From contig SSNU01000215.1 of NCBI GenBank assembly GCA_012064415.1, forward strand, positions 1 through 64,000: a DNA stretch of 64,000 nucleotides, read 5' to 3'. The notes under the pieces are model-generated. The model was given only the letters and a program-made list of their open reading frames with translations. It made no database searches and was not told the origin of the DNA. The translations under genes were made by a program, and so were the position numbers. Source of the stretch: Gyrodactylus bullatarudis (Eukaryota; Platyhelminthes; Monogenea; Gyrodactylidea; Gyrodactylidae). Shown here one piece after another: positions 1 to 13,100 of this stretch. The number at the start of each line of letters is the position of its first letter. Position 1 is the first letter of the stretch.

Positions 1-1164
1 AGTGTAGTGCCTCAGTCTATCTCTTGAGTTCCATAAACAAATATAACAAGGATGTTTCGTAAATCCAAGCTGGAGACCAAATAAAAGAGCAATAACTTGA
101 AAATCAGCAACTATTTTAAAATTGTATAGATGATAAGAAATTTTTCAACATTGAAGTATACAGTGAGTGCAATTTTGAGAGCCATATCAATAGGATACAT
201 TTTACCATGCAGGAAAAAATATCCACAAACTTAGCAAAATCTAGAAATTTCATTGACACAAATAAAGGCACGTTGTTGGTTCATGATGACTAATTAATAA
301 GAACATAAAGTATATAATTTCATGTGTAAAACTCATTGGACAAACAAGGTCAACCTATGAGATTCAACTACCTAATTACAGGTAAGAAAAAATCAGGTCA
401 AGGATAGAAAAATTGTCTCAATGTGAAATCTTTATATTTTATTAAATGCTCTTAAATAGAGAATTACTCGGTCATGCATCAGGATTTTAAATTTCAGTGA
501 AAAATTCAGAAAATAAGCAGGATCTAATTCATCAAAAGAATTTCTCAGTCAAAATCTGGTGAGTTCTATTAAATTGAGTATATTTTTTAAATTGATCTCA
601 AAGAAAGAATTAAGATCATGAGGTCCAAATGGTGATTTTTTTAGGATCATCTTAAAACAATCTTTCCATCTACGAAGAACTAAGGTGTGTGCATAAACTT
701 AAAAAAAGAACATTGATAAAAAGGGGGATTAATACTCGGGCTAAAAAAGCACTCAATGATTCAGATGCATTCTGGGAGACTGGAGATATGTATGAAAAAG
801 AAAACACCAGATTCGGAATCAGCACAAAATTTTGAACTAGATTTCTTTTTAAAATTTTGAAACGAGAAAGTTGCGAATCATCATTAATGATTTATTAAAT
901 TTAATGCAATTGTAGATTACTTTAAGCATATAAAATTGGAATTATTATTTTGCAATTTTTGAAAGAAATTAAGAAAGTATCAAAGAAAGCTGCATGCGAA
1001 TCGTAAATAATTCAAATTCTACTCATTTATAGATAAGCAAATCAATTTTACAAAACTCTTGAGTAATTATGTGAAGAATGTACATTTTTTTATCTCACAA
1101 TCTAAGTAATTCACGTATATATATATCCTCAATGGATAATATCTCAAGTATTCCTATATTTCAG

Positions 1165-4100
1165 TCTTCATATAACCCACCCACATGGATTTAGTACCGA
1201 GAAGAATTGCGGAAAGAGCCATGACAGAAAATCAAAACATTGCCTTGAACAATACATAGCCATTTTAAAGCAACAAAAGCTGATGAATTCAGAAGTTGTT
1301 TACTTTGATGGAACATGGTAAGTGGTAATTTTTCTCATTTCACGATGCCATTAGATTTCATCATTATTATTTAATAATATTTAAAATAATAGATTTTAAT
1401 CAGCTTCTTCAAATTGGATAATATAAACCTAATTGACATGAAGATAAGAATTTACATTTTTAACAAAAAACTCAATATTTTTCTCAGGAAAGTCAGGAAA
1501 AAATTTATTTTTCGAATTCCATGATGAAATGAGCCAATAAGATGTGGAAATTAAAAAAATTTCTGAAAAAATTCAATCTGGCCGTTTTTCGAATTTTGAA
1601 AATGCCCCGAATTTCCCCTTTTTCAACTTTTGAGCTCAAATTTTTTATCGATTTCAAAGATTTGAAGCAGTTAAATGCAGATATTCAAGATCAGCATTAG
1701 ACAAAGAATTCGAATTCAGCTGAAGAAATTTACAGAAATTCTTCATTATTGTGGTAAATCGAAAAATTTCGATTCATTGATTATCACGAAGGTGAATGAT
1801 CAAAAATTTGAATGTTTAACTTTTTCTTGAAAACAGTAGATTACTTGCTACCTCCACGGCCGAATTCGAATTCTTTATCTGATGCTCATCTCGAATATCT
1901 GCATTTAACTGCTTCAAATCTTTGAAATCGATAAAAATTTTGAGCTCACAAGTTGAAAAAGGGGAAATTCGGAGCATTTTCTGTTTCTGGTCTTAGAATT
2001 TATAAAATTTGAGTGGAAATTTTTGTTTCCTAATTGAGATAAAATATTTTCTGTTCTTTCGATTGAGACTACTTTCAACTCCGTCAGATTTCATCTTCAG
2101 GTATAAAATTGGACATTTTGAGAAATGGTTTCCACGTTCTTTGGGATTAAATTCATACAAAAAAATATGGTTTTATGATACTGAGAGTCTCAGTCCGAGA
2201 CTCACTTAATCAAATATTCAACCGTTCTCGTTTATCACTCAAATATACGCTTTCTGTTTTCTAACCCTTCCGTTTGAGTTTCAATTATTCTTGTGAAATT
2301 ATTTTCTTCACGAAATATCAGTAATTTTGTAAACTTTTATCCAATAATTCCTAATCAGTACTACATCAAATTAAACACAATCGATTTTAATGAAATCCAG
2401 ACAATTTATTTCATTAAAAAAGAAAAATTAATATTCATAGGCAAGACTTTTCAGCATTGATTTTGGCTACGGAGCAAGAAAGTAGTCGTGATTTATTCGA
2501 TTCATCAAATATTTGGATCTTTTCACCTCGAGCCTTGGCCCAGGGAGTTTTTCTCAATAATACGGTCCTGTTACACAAATATCTCAAGACCAAGCCGGGC
2601 CTCTTTGGTGAGTGATTTGAAAATTCCTGTTCAAGCTTTTTTAACGTAACTCCCTAAAGGAGATTTTAAAAATAACTGAATAATTCCTATTTTCATGGTT
2701 AAATTGATTAGATAATAACACAAAACTTGTTTTAATGAGTATGACACACTGCATAGAATTTTCATATTCAAGATTTTTAAAATATCTTACTTTTTCATTC
2801 AATAACAATGTTGAATCGCTTCAACTCATTGAAAAAGTTTAAATTTGGGGCCTTTATGAAATTCAAAAAATGACCTTATTTACGCCATATTGAATTTTCT
2901 TCGGATTGATTTTGGGATTCAAATGAAATTTGTACTACTGATCATCTAAAGAAGATTTGTAAAAATTTTAAATTCTCATCCTCGCGTCATCAAGTTTCTA
3001 AGTTTAGTTTTTCTTATCGAAATTTTGAACGTTCTCAAAAGTTTATATGAGATACATATTCTTGGTCTCACTTTTAGAATCTAACTAACTTCTTATTTTA
3101 TTCACTCACCAAGAAAAGAAGAGAATTATTTGATGAAAAATATTGCATAATGATAGACTTCCTACGTGCTCTTTCAAGCTCATCTTAACTCTCTAATTAT
3201 GCATTAGTTTGACGTCATTGAAGCAAAATACAAGCGAAAAATAAAGATCTCATAATATATGAAATTCCGTTTAATCTTTGTAGAGAAAAATCTTTTATTT
3301 TCAATAAATATTGTTAGAGAAATGAAAAGAGAAAATAAAAGATTATAATAATTTCTTTTCTCAGACCACAAAATGAGGATGTTGTAAAGTTTGTTGATAT
3401 GAAGTTGAGAATCTATGATTTTTACAAAAATATCGATTGTTGCATCAAAAATTTGAATATGTTGAAGATATTCTTGAATCCTACTTTTACTATTTGGTGA
3501 AAGAAATTCTGAGAAAAAATTATTTTTATGAAAAATATGGTCATTATTAAATTTTTGTTTTGTCGCCAAAATTCAATTTTTTGAACTGAAAGTTTTAAAT
3601 TGATATTTAAGTCTAAAAAGAAATTTTATAGTATAGGAATTGAACAAAAAAGCTGAATGTCACCGTCAAATTTCCGACAGCAAATCATTTTTGAAGGATC
3701 TTGACTTATCAAAATTTCATAGATTTTCAAATAGTGAAAATGATCCCAAATTTCAATAGTTTGTTTTCTTGTCTAAAACTCTTGCGCGAAATCAAATTCT
3801 GTAAAAAATGGCCATATTTTTCGCAGCAATAATTCTTATTCAGAATTTTTTTCTACAAGCAACTTGATTAAGATCCAAAAATATCTCTAACATATTCGAA
3901 TTCTTGATGAAAAAATCGGAATTTTAGATCAAATTATTGAAAATAAAAGCACAGATTACAGAAAATTAATTTATAAAATCAGCCACTATTTTGAACCTTA
4001 ATTCAATCGCTCCATATCTCTGAAATCAACTAGAATTTTAAAATCAACAGTTGAAAAAGTGATAACTTGACAACTTAAATTTTTAGTTCTGAAGCAAGTT

Positions 4101-7100
4101 GACGTGAAGACGAGAATTTACTATGGCTATTGTATACTAGGCTAGGGTGAAATTTTTTTTTCTCCGAACAACTCACGAGAGTACTTACTTTTCTGATAGA
4201 ATTTAGTAATCAGATCATGTTTTGCATATTTTATATTAGCGTGAAAGTCATCCTCCATTTTTCCCACAATAACATGATAAAACATTAAGCAATGAAAGCC
4301 TAGAAATTCACTATGAGGACCCTCTTGATGATAAGATTACTATTATCGAAGATAAAACTCAAGAAACTCATTAAATGGCCAAGATAAACCGGATTTTAGT
4401 GAATGCATAGTAAATATTCAATGAAAATTGAGCGGAAATTTGAAAAATTCTGGATTTTTAAAACTGAATGACATAATATAGCATTTTTGACACATACTTC
4501 AATGCAAAATAATTGATAGTTTTATGAGAAAAGTGGGTCCTAATATGAGGTTAAAAATTCCACCTCAAATTTCATACTATAAGCTATTTTTCCTGAAAGT
4601 TTATTTTTTGAATTTCATTATAAAATGAAAAAATACTTACTAATTAATCACTAATAACTACTAGTAAATCCAATTTGGGCAAAATTAGGTTTATTATCGA
4701 ATTTCGAAAATGTGTCAAATTTCCAGTTTTAAAAAGTTTGAGCTCAAAATTTTTATCGATTTTAGAGATTTCATACAACTTAATGCTAATATATATAACA
4801 TCAGACAAAGAATTCGAAATTACCGGTCAAATTAGAAAACAGTTGTCCCCTCACCGCAAGGGATTCGTTTTCATTTCATCGATGTTAAAAAGCCTTTAGT
4901 CTCTTTGTCATTCAGAAAAATTACTGGAAAACAAGAATAGAATTTAGTTATTATTTTGCGAAATGAAAGCTTTAACACCAATTTATTCCTCTTGTCTTCA
5001 AATCTTCAAAATGAGTTCTAACTTATTATTAACCCTTTCGGTGCCGATGTACATATATTTTTGTCCAATTTTTTTGAACCTTCATAACTCTACCAGTTCG
5101 ATAGGTTTCTGGATCAATTAAAGTTTAAATTGAAGCCCACAATGTGAACTTGCATTGATAATATTTTTTCCAAATAACTTGGTATCTTCAAAGCTATATT
5201 TTGGTTTTTATAAAAATTGTGAAATAGTCTTGGCACCGAAAGGGTTAAAAATTAATTTTTTCCTGACTTTGAGGTAAAATATATTGATTCTTCTTGTGAT
5301 ACTAGTAAAACTCATTTTATTGAGAAATTCAAAAAATAATTATTGAATTTTCATTTTCAAATCATCAAGATTTATTCAGTATTAACATTCTTATGTACTG
5401 CAATTCAATATTAAGATTAAACTCTCTGACAACTTTCTCCTGACAGAAAATATGATCCCTTTTCAGAGTAAACTTATTTTTTATTTCACATTGAAATTTC
5501 ATCCCAATAATGATATATGTAGAATCTATCAAACATTTTCCTTATACGCACATGGGCCATCAATCATGTTCGTTTGTTTTTTGGGTAATGAATGAATACT
5601 GGAAAAGAATATAGCAATCCCCTTGCTGTACAGTGTACACACTTTTGAAAATGAAGAGAGAAAGTAAATAATAATGAAAGATACATCACCTCTACAAATG
5701 AACATGCTATAGAGTAATCCTGTTGATTACTGAAAATACTGTACTATTGTAAATATTCTATCTCCAAGAGAAGTATATATATTTAGGTATATATAAAGTA
5801 GATAAAAATATGGAAAAGAAAACATGAAAAATTAATTAAACCTTGGCTTCCGTATTTTATTATTACAACAGAAGATACACTACATATATCTAGGAGAAAG
5901 AGGAGAGATATTCAAGTTGGAATAATAAGCGCACAGATATTTGTGACAACATATCAGAGCATAAATTAAATTTGAAAACAAGATATTATTTCATTACGTA
6001 TTGTTTTTCTCCAACGTTTTTTTTTGTTTCAAAATTATAATTGCAGGAAATGAATGGTTTTTATGTAATAAACTGGAATGATAATCGTTCATTATGTACA
6101 GTATATCTCTTGGGAACATTGTATCACTGTGTACTTGGTAGAAAAGTATTTTATCATTTACAATATAAACCTATTGTATGCTTGTTGTAACAAATTTATC
6201 TATTTATTCATTATAATTTATGACCACGGCTGAGTGGGGAGGAAGTTTGCGTTAATGGGTGGAAAATCCAGAATTCAGAACATGATGAGATATTAGACAT
6301 GAAAATTATTATGATCAAATTTACATGAAAACCGCTTATACGAATGCTTTTTCGGTAAACTCGAGTAATCAAACAAATCTTAATCTGAGATCATATTTTG
6401 AACTTCAGAATCTAATTTTTACGAATACTTTTTTGTATTTAATTTTGGCAATGTCAATATTTGTGTTGTCAAGATCTTTATTTGAGTAGCTTCTTCATTT
6501 CATTAAATTCAAGTATTAACCATTGCTTCTGAAAAAAATTGTGAGTTATTTACCGGCGTAAAAAGTATTCATTCCCACGCAAATGTTATCTACAACTTTT
6601 ATCACGCTGTGAATTCATCTAAAAACATCGTCTCAGACTTTTTGTTAGAATACATATGGAATTTAAGCTGACAGAAAGTAAAATATTCTACTGTGTACAT
6701 CATAAATCATTCAGATCACATTTGAAAATTACAAGAGTTTGCTAAAATTTTCATGTACAGTATATTCTCTGGATTCAATGGTATCTAAAGCTAGTTGACA
6801 TGAAGATGAGAATTTCCTATCTTTACAAAAAACTCAATAATTTTATCCAGAAAGTCAGGAAAAAATTTATTTTTTGGATTCCACTATTAAATGAGCTGAT
6901 TAGTTTTGAAAACAAAAAAAATTTCTGAAGAAAATTTAATCTGACCAAAATTGAGCCGTTTTTTGAATTTCGGAAATGTTTCAAATTTCCACTTTTTCAA
7001 CTTTCAAATCCAACATTTTTATCGATTTCAAAGATTTGAAGCAGTTAAATATTGATATTCAGGATCAACATTAGACGAAGATTTTGAATTTGGCCGTAGA

Positions 7101-10100
7101 ATTTGAGAGAAAGTTACTCTTTCCGAGAAAAAGTTTAATCGCTATATTTTGGATCATTCTCCCTCGTGATAATCGAAAAATTCAAATGGTTCGATTTCCC
7201 ACCGTAATAACGAATTTCTGTGAATTCCTGCAGGTGAATTCGAAATCTTCGTCTAATGTTGATCCTGAATATCAATATTTAAATGCTTCAAATCTTTGAA
7301 ATCGATAAAAATGTTGGATTTGAAAGTTGAAAAAGTGGAAATTTGAAACATTTCCGAAACTCAAAAAACGGCTCAATTTTGGTCAGATTAAATTTTCTTC
7401 AGAAATTTTTTTTGTTTTCAAAACTAATCAGCTCATTTCATAGTGGAATCCAAAAAATAAATTTTTTCCTGACTTTCTGGATAAAATTATTGAGTTTTTT
7501 GTAAAGATAGGAAATTCTCATCTTCATGTCAATTAGGTTTACTAGTTTACCTTCAGCCTTGTTATTCTCATCTAAAACGCTTTTATGACTTTTTCATAAA
7601 AAATCATTTTAAGCTTATATGTTAAGATTAGTTGACACGAAGATGAGAATTTGCTATTTTTCCCAAAAACTCAATATTTTCCTTTTGATACCATCCAGTG
7701 GATAGTTATTAGCCTAAAAGATGTTGAAAATAAAAAAAAGTTTAATCTGGCCAAAATTAGGCCATATCATGAATTTTGAAAATGCTTCAAATCCTAATTT
7801 GAGCTAAAAATTTAGAGCAATTCGATACTGGTATTCCGGATTAAGATTAGATGAAGAATTCGAATTCGCCTAAAGAAGTTCACAGAAATGTGACATCCTT
7901 GAACAATCAGAATTTTTTCAATAATCTCAATCTCTATGATCAAATTCGAATTCTTCCTCTAATCTTGATCCGATATATCAGTGTTGAATTGCTTTAAATC
8001 TTCGAAATTTTACTTAACCCTGGAACGACATTTTAATTTTTCCTTGGCGGAGTTTTAATACAAATGGGGGCGTTAAAGACCCCCAAATGTCGTTCTTAAA
8101 ATCAATAAAGTAAATATTTTTAAATGATAAACTAATTTTTTTAAATGCTGGTCAGAAATAAGATAATAATCCACTGAATGAACCCTCTAGCTAATGAGCA
8201 AGTTTAATTTAAGAAAATAAAATGATTTCTTTACAGACATGAAGTTAGCCTATGTTAAAAGAAGAATAAAAATTAAAACTTTCCTCTCTAGAATTGATAT
8301 AATATATATTGTATATCGTACATAAAAATAAGAAAGTTAAGAAGTTTTAAAAAAGCAAAGATAATTAAGTTTCCTGATCTGGTACCAGTCTTTTTCCCTA
8401 TGTTTGTATACTCCCTTGTTATTAAAACTATTATTTTGGGTTGAATTAATTCAGTAGAGTTATAGCCCGTTTCTTTATTTATGAGCTTACTTCAGGACCA
8501 GTATTAATTTTATGACATTAATTTATATCAAGATTATATCCTCCGGCATTATATATGATTATATACACCAGTATATATTGGGATAAAACTAACTTATTCC
8601 ATAGAAAGTCTACTGCTTGATTAGCATAGGAAACCTATCTTCAAATGATTTTTATTTTCGATAAGACGTTGCCTAATTTTAACACTCAGAATATGACGAT
8701 CTTGGGAATTGATTTTTTTCAGAATTTTAATTTTTTTGGAAATGTCAATAAAAATTGCTTTCATGGATGAATTCTTTCTTATTCTGTCTTATTAATCGAG
8801 ATTGGAGTGTAAGAATTAATATCAAAAATAAATTTAGTCGATATAAAGATGGGAATTTATTATATATTTCTCCTGATAGTCAGGAACACAAATAATTGTT
8901 GGATCGCATTATGAAATGAGCTAAAAATAAGATTTTTGAAGAAGAAAAATCAATCTGACAAAACTTTGGTAATTTCTGTAATGACAAGACCAGAACTCAA
9001 AAATTCACTGTAATTTCTACATTGTCATTTTTCGAAACAACCAGTGTTTAGGTGGTATCAAAATTATGAGAGTGTTGAGTAAATCACACTTTGCTAGTAA
9101 GTCTAATGTCTAAAAGCGAGTTTCTCTCAACCTCTATGGCCAAACTCAACTTAAATGTCTGATAATGATCCGAAAATATATTTTATTTTGATCTCAACAA
9201 TTCATGGGCTCATTCCATCATGGAATTCGAAAAATAAATTTTTTCCTGAAATAATAGTTTTTTTCAGAACAGAAATTCTAAGTTACAGTATTTTATTGAA
9301 AACAACTCGTTTCGTTTCTATTTCGTAACTATTCTATGTTGATTGGTTTTAATAGAAATTTTTTTACCCAAGCATAATTTGTCTCTAGACAGCTAACATA
9401 AACTGTAGGTAATTTAAATCTTCTGACAATGATAAACAGTCTAACGTTCGCCAAGCATGTAGGCTTTCAAAATTTGCATTTCTACATTTGTGACTACATT
9501 TTATCAGCTTTCTAATGAAGAAGAAGCAATGAACTAACAGAGAGAAAATAAATAATTTTATGGTTTCATGAAAAAAGGATTGAAATTCGGTAGAAGGCTA
9601 GTATTTATTATTTATTTAAATACTATTTATGAAGATTAGTATTCATTTGCAAAAAATCTTTTGATGTATTGATCATGATAGGGCATGTTATTATTATTCA
9701 CGAAAAATTAAATATTTTTCAGGTTTATATCTCAATAATGACGCCAAAATCTCATCAGAATACCTTGAAAAGGCAATAAACCTTTGGTTAAGATCTTTAA
9801 TGAAGCTAACATCATCTCTTGCTGATGACTATCAAGAAATTGAAGAGGATACACTCAAACAATGGTGTGATCATGGAAATCCAGTCAATTGGAAATTGGG
9901 CAAATCCTTTCACAGGTAACGGTGTCATTTTTCTATTATTTTAAAATGTATATTCATCATGGTTGAATAATCCCTTTATTTTTTCACGCTTTTATGATAT
10001 AAATCATTACTGATCTTTCTTGTCAAAAATTTAATTTGCATTAGGTAATTTTAGGCGAAAAATGATGGTTTTCGATATTAGTAGGAACCATATTAAGAAT

Positions 10101-13100
10101 GCATTTGAACAGTATCGCATTATTTCATATGAGTAGTCAATCGTGAACATTTTATTCAGATACTAATCTTAATCCTGGTAAACTTCTTTTGACCACTTTC
10201 AAATTAATAAAATTCCAGTTCAAAGTTCATAAAAATGGGGATTTGGCGTAAAATCGAAATTTGAAAAAAACCATTTACAGCTATTCTCGATGAATTTGGG
10301 AGTTCATGATTTTTACAAAAACTCATTTTTTCATCAAGGTGCCGAAATTTTTTAAAGATTTTTTGGTAACTGATTCAAAATGTACACTTTTACTGATTTG
10401 AGAAAAAAAATTTTTTTGAAAATTTTAGAGACATTTTAAAATTCGAGATGGCGCAATTTTTTAATTTTTCAAATTTTGAGTTGAAAATTTTTGTTGATTT
10501 CCAGGTCTAAGAGGAATCAAACGTTATTTTTCAGGATCATCATTAGACAAAGAAAATAATTACTGTTATTCATTTTTTGGAAAAACAAACAATTTTGAAA
10601 TGATCATGTCGCACGTAAATGGTGTGTTTTTCCAAAAAATGAATAACAGTAATTATTTTCTTTGTCTAATGATGATCCTGAAAAATAACGTTTGATTCCT
10701 CTTAGACCTGGAAATCAACAAAAATTTTCAACTCAAAATTTGAAAAATTAAAAAATCGCGCCATCTCGAATTTTAAAATGTCTCTAAAATTTTCAAAAAA
10801 ATTTTTTTTCTCAAATCAGTAAAAGTGTACATTTTGAATCAGTTACCAAAAAATCTTTAAAAAATTTCGGCACCTTGATGAAAAAATGAGATTTTTGTAA
10901 AAATCATGAATTCCCAAATTCATCGAGAATAGCTTTATTCTCTGGAACTTTTTCTTCAAGTACAAAATTATGCTTCTACTTCATCGTCTTCTTAAAAGTA
11001 GGTATATAAATAAAATAAAGGTCTTAAAGAATTGTACATAAACTGTTGAAAAGTATTACAGTATATCAGTCTGTTGGCTATAATTAAGAAATTTTACTTC
11101 GTAAAAATATTCTTACCAGGATGTTGAGGAAATGCCAAAGGCAAAATCTAATTTCATTTTTCTTGAATTTCTGTCGAGTTTCAAATTTCATCAATCTTCA
11201 CTTCTCAATAAAACTGGCCTAACTTCATTACATGGAAAATAGGAAGGAATGGAAGGAGAAAAATAACCTCCACCCCTTTTATTTATCTTCTTCTTTTCAA
11301 ATTTATGTGTCCATCAAAATTTTTAGGAGTAAGAAAAATTTCAAATGAAAATTTAATTTCAACACTCGATTTTATTTGTATTTTTATTTGAGATTTCGGC
11401 TCATGAATTCATCATTTCGAGATAATTTAATAAACTTATTCTCTTTAATTATTTATCAGTTGATATTGAGAGTTTTTTCTAATTTTCAAGGGAAGAACAG
11501 AAAGAATCTTTCTTACTTAACTCAAATTCTATTGAATAAATTCAAAGGAAGAATTAAGTAGTAGAAATATGGTAAATTATTCTGGCTTGATTCTAGAGAT
11601 TCTATATCCAAATCTCAATATTATTTCGTTTAATATTTGAAAAATAATTCCCTGATTTTGAGCAGAAGTTTAAAACAGCTTACTTAGAGAAAATTTATTC
11701 AATATTCTAACTTTGGAAATAAATATACTAAAAGCAGAAAAAACAAGTTTGTAATGAAAGAAATAATTAATTTAAGTCTTGAATAAAATATTTAATTTAA
11801 CGATAAAATAGTCGTTTTAAGAGGTTTTATAAAGATTTTATAAAGAAGGTTATTTTTGGAGTTAGCCCTTAAATTCCCAAAAGATTTTTTTACTCACTTT
11901 CAATCTTCTGTCTATCCTATGGTTTGTGAATACGCTAATTACGAATCTACAGTTATTTTAATGCAACTATTTTTGGTTCAGAAGTTATCGATAAAAAATT
12001 GGGTAGTTTTTTGATCCAAAAACAGGTTATTTTTGTAGGTTTAGCAGAGAGAGTTCAGGCGATTGCATATTTGAATTCTAGAGGTATGATTCCTCGATAA
12101 AAGTTATCTTACTTTTTATTTTTGACTTTAGGAAACAGAATATCAAGAAAACTTTCTGAAGAAAAATTAATTTTTTGGAAAAAAACCACATTTTTTTGTA
12201 TGGCACGAGTTTGATGAATATTATTCATTGAATTTTCAAATTTTCGGTTTTTAACTCTAGTCATAATCTGGATCAGCTCTTTAAGACGGTTCTAATGATG
12301 TATAAAACATGGGTCTAAAAACCTACTTTAGATTGAGACATATCATGTTTAAACATTTTGTATTGTACTCAAATGGACGAGAGAATTGCCTAATTATCAT
12401 TTATTCAAAATTTTTTCGACTTTGAGCTTCAATAACTTCGTCGAGATGATATTAAAATCATTAATGAACTAAGAATATAAAAAATCAAAAATGAACCCAA
12501 AAAGTCTTATAAAAACTTTTTTACTTAAAAGTAGTGAGATCATTTTTGGGTGTTAAATGTCAAAAAATCAAAGCTGAGATTTTTACATATTCCAGGAAAT
12601 TTATAGATTTCCAATCGAATGGGGGGGGGGGGAATAAACGAAGTATATATTGAGGCTTAGATGCACTGAACAATGAGTTGCTAAAATGAAGTGTGATAAA
12701 AATAGCGCAGTGAGACTTAAAGGGTTAAAAATCAAATCAGGAATGATGAAAAAACCCAATAACAATTTGTTTTATCGTTAAATTCTACGTTTATTTATCA
12801 TTGTCAGTTAGATTAGAATAACTTTGAACTCAAGTTGGTAAATATAGTCCTGACAGTTTTTATTTCCACTAAAATTATATGGGATGAATCAATTTAAAAT
12901 ATATATTTTATTAATTTTAGCATTATGAGAAAAATGAAGGTATCCATGGATGATGAAATCAACTTGGCCGGAAGTAAAAATCTCACAATAAAAAATCAAT
13001 TCCTTATAGTCAATTCTGTTTCCAGTCATGATTCACTAACATGGAATAAAGTGAGATTTTTCAATTAAAAATAAATAAAAGATCGTAGCAAAGTAAGTGT

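Noticed and set aside
2009..2209. 66-codon plus-strand frame near the first receptor intron
   Set aside because: It is AT-driven, partly inside a family A repeat arm, and has no domain resemblance.
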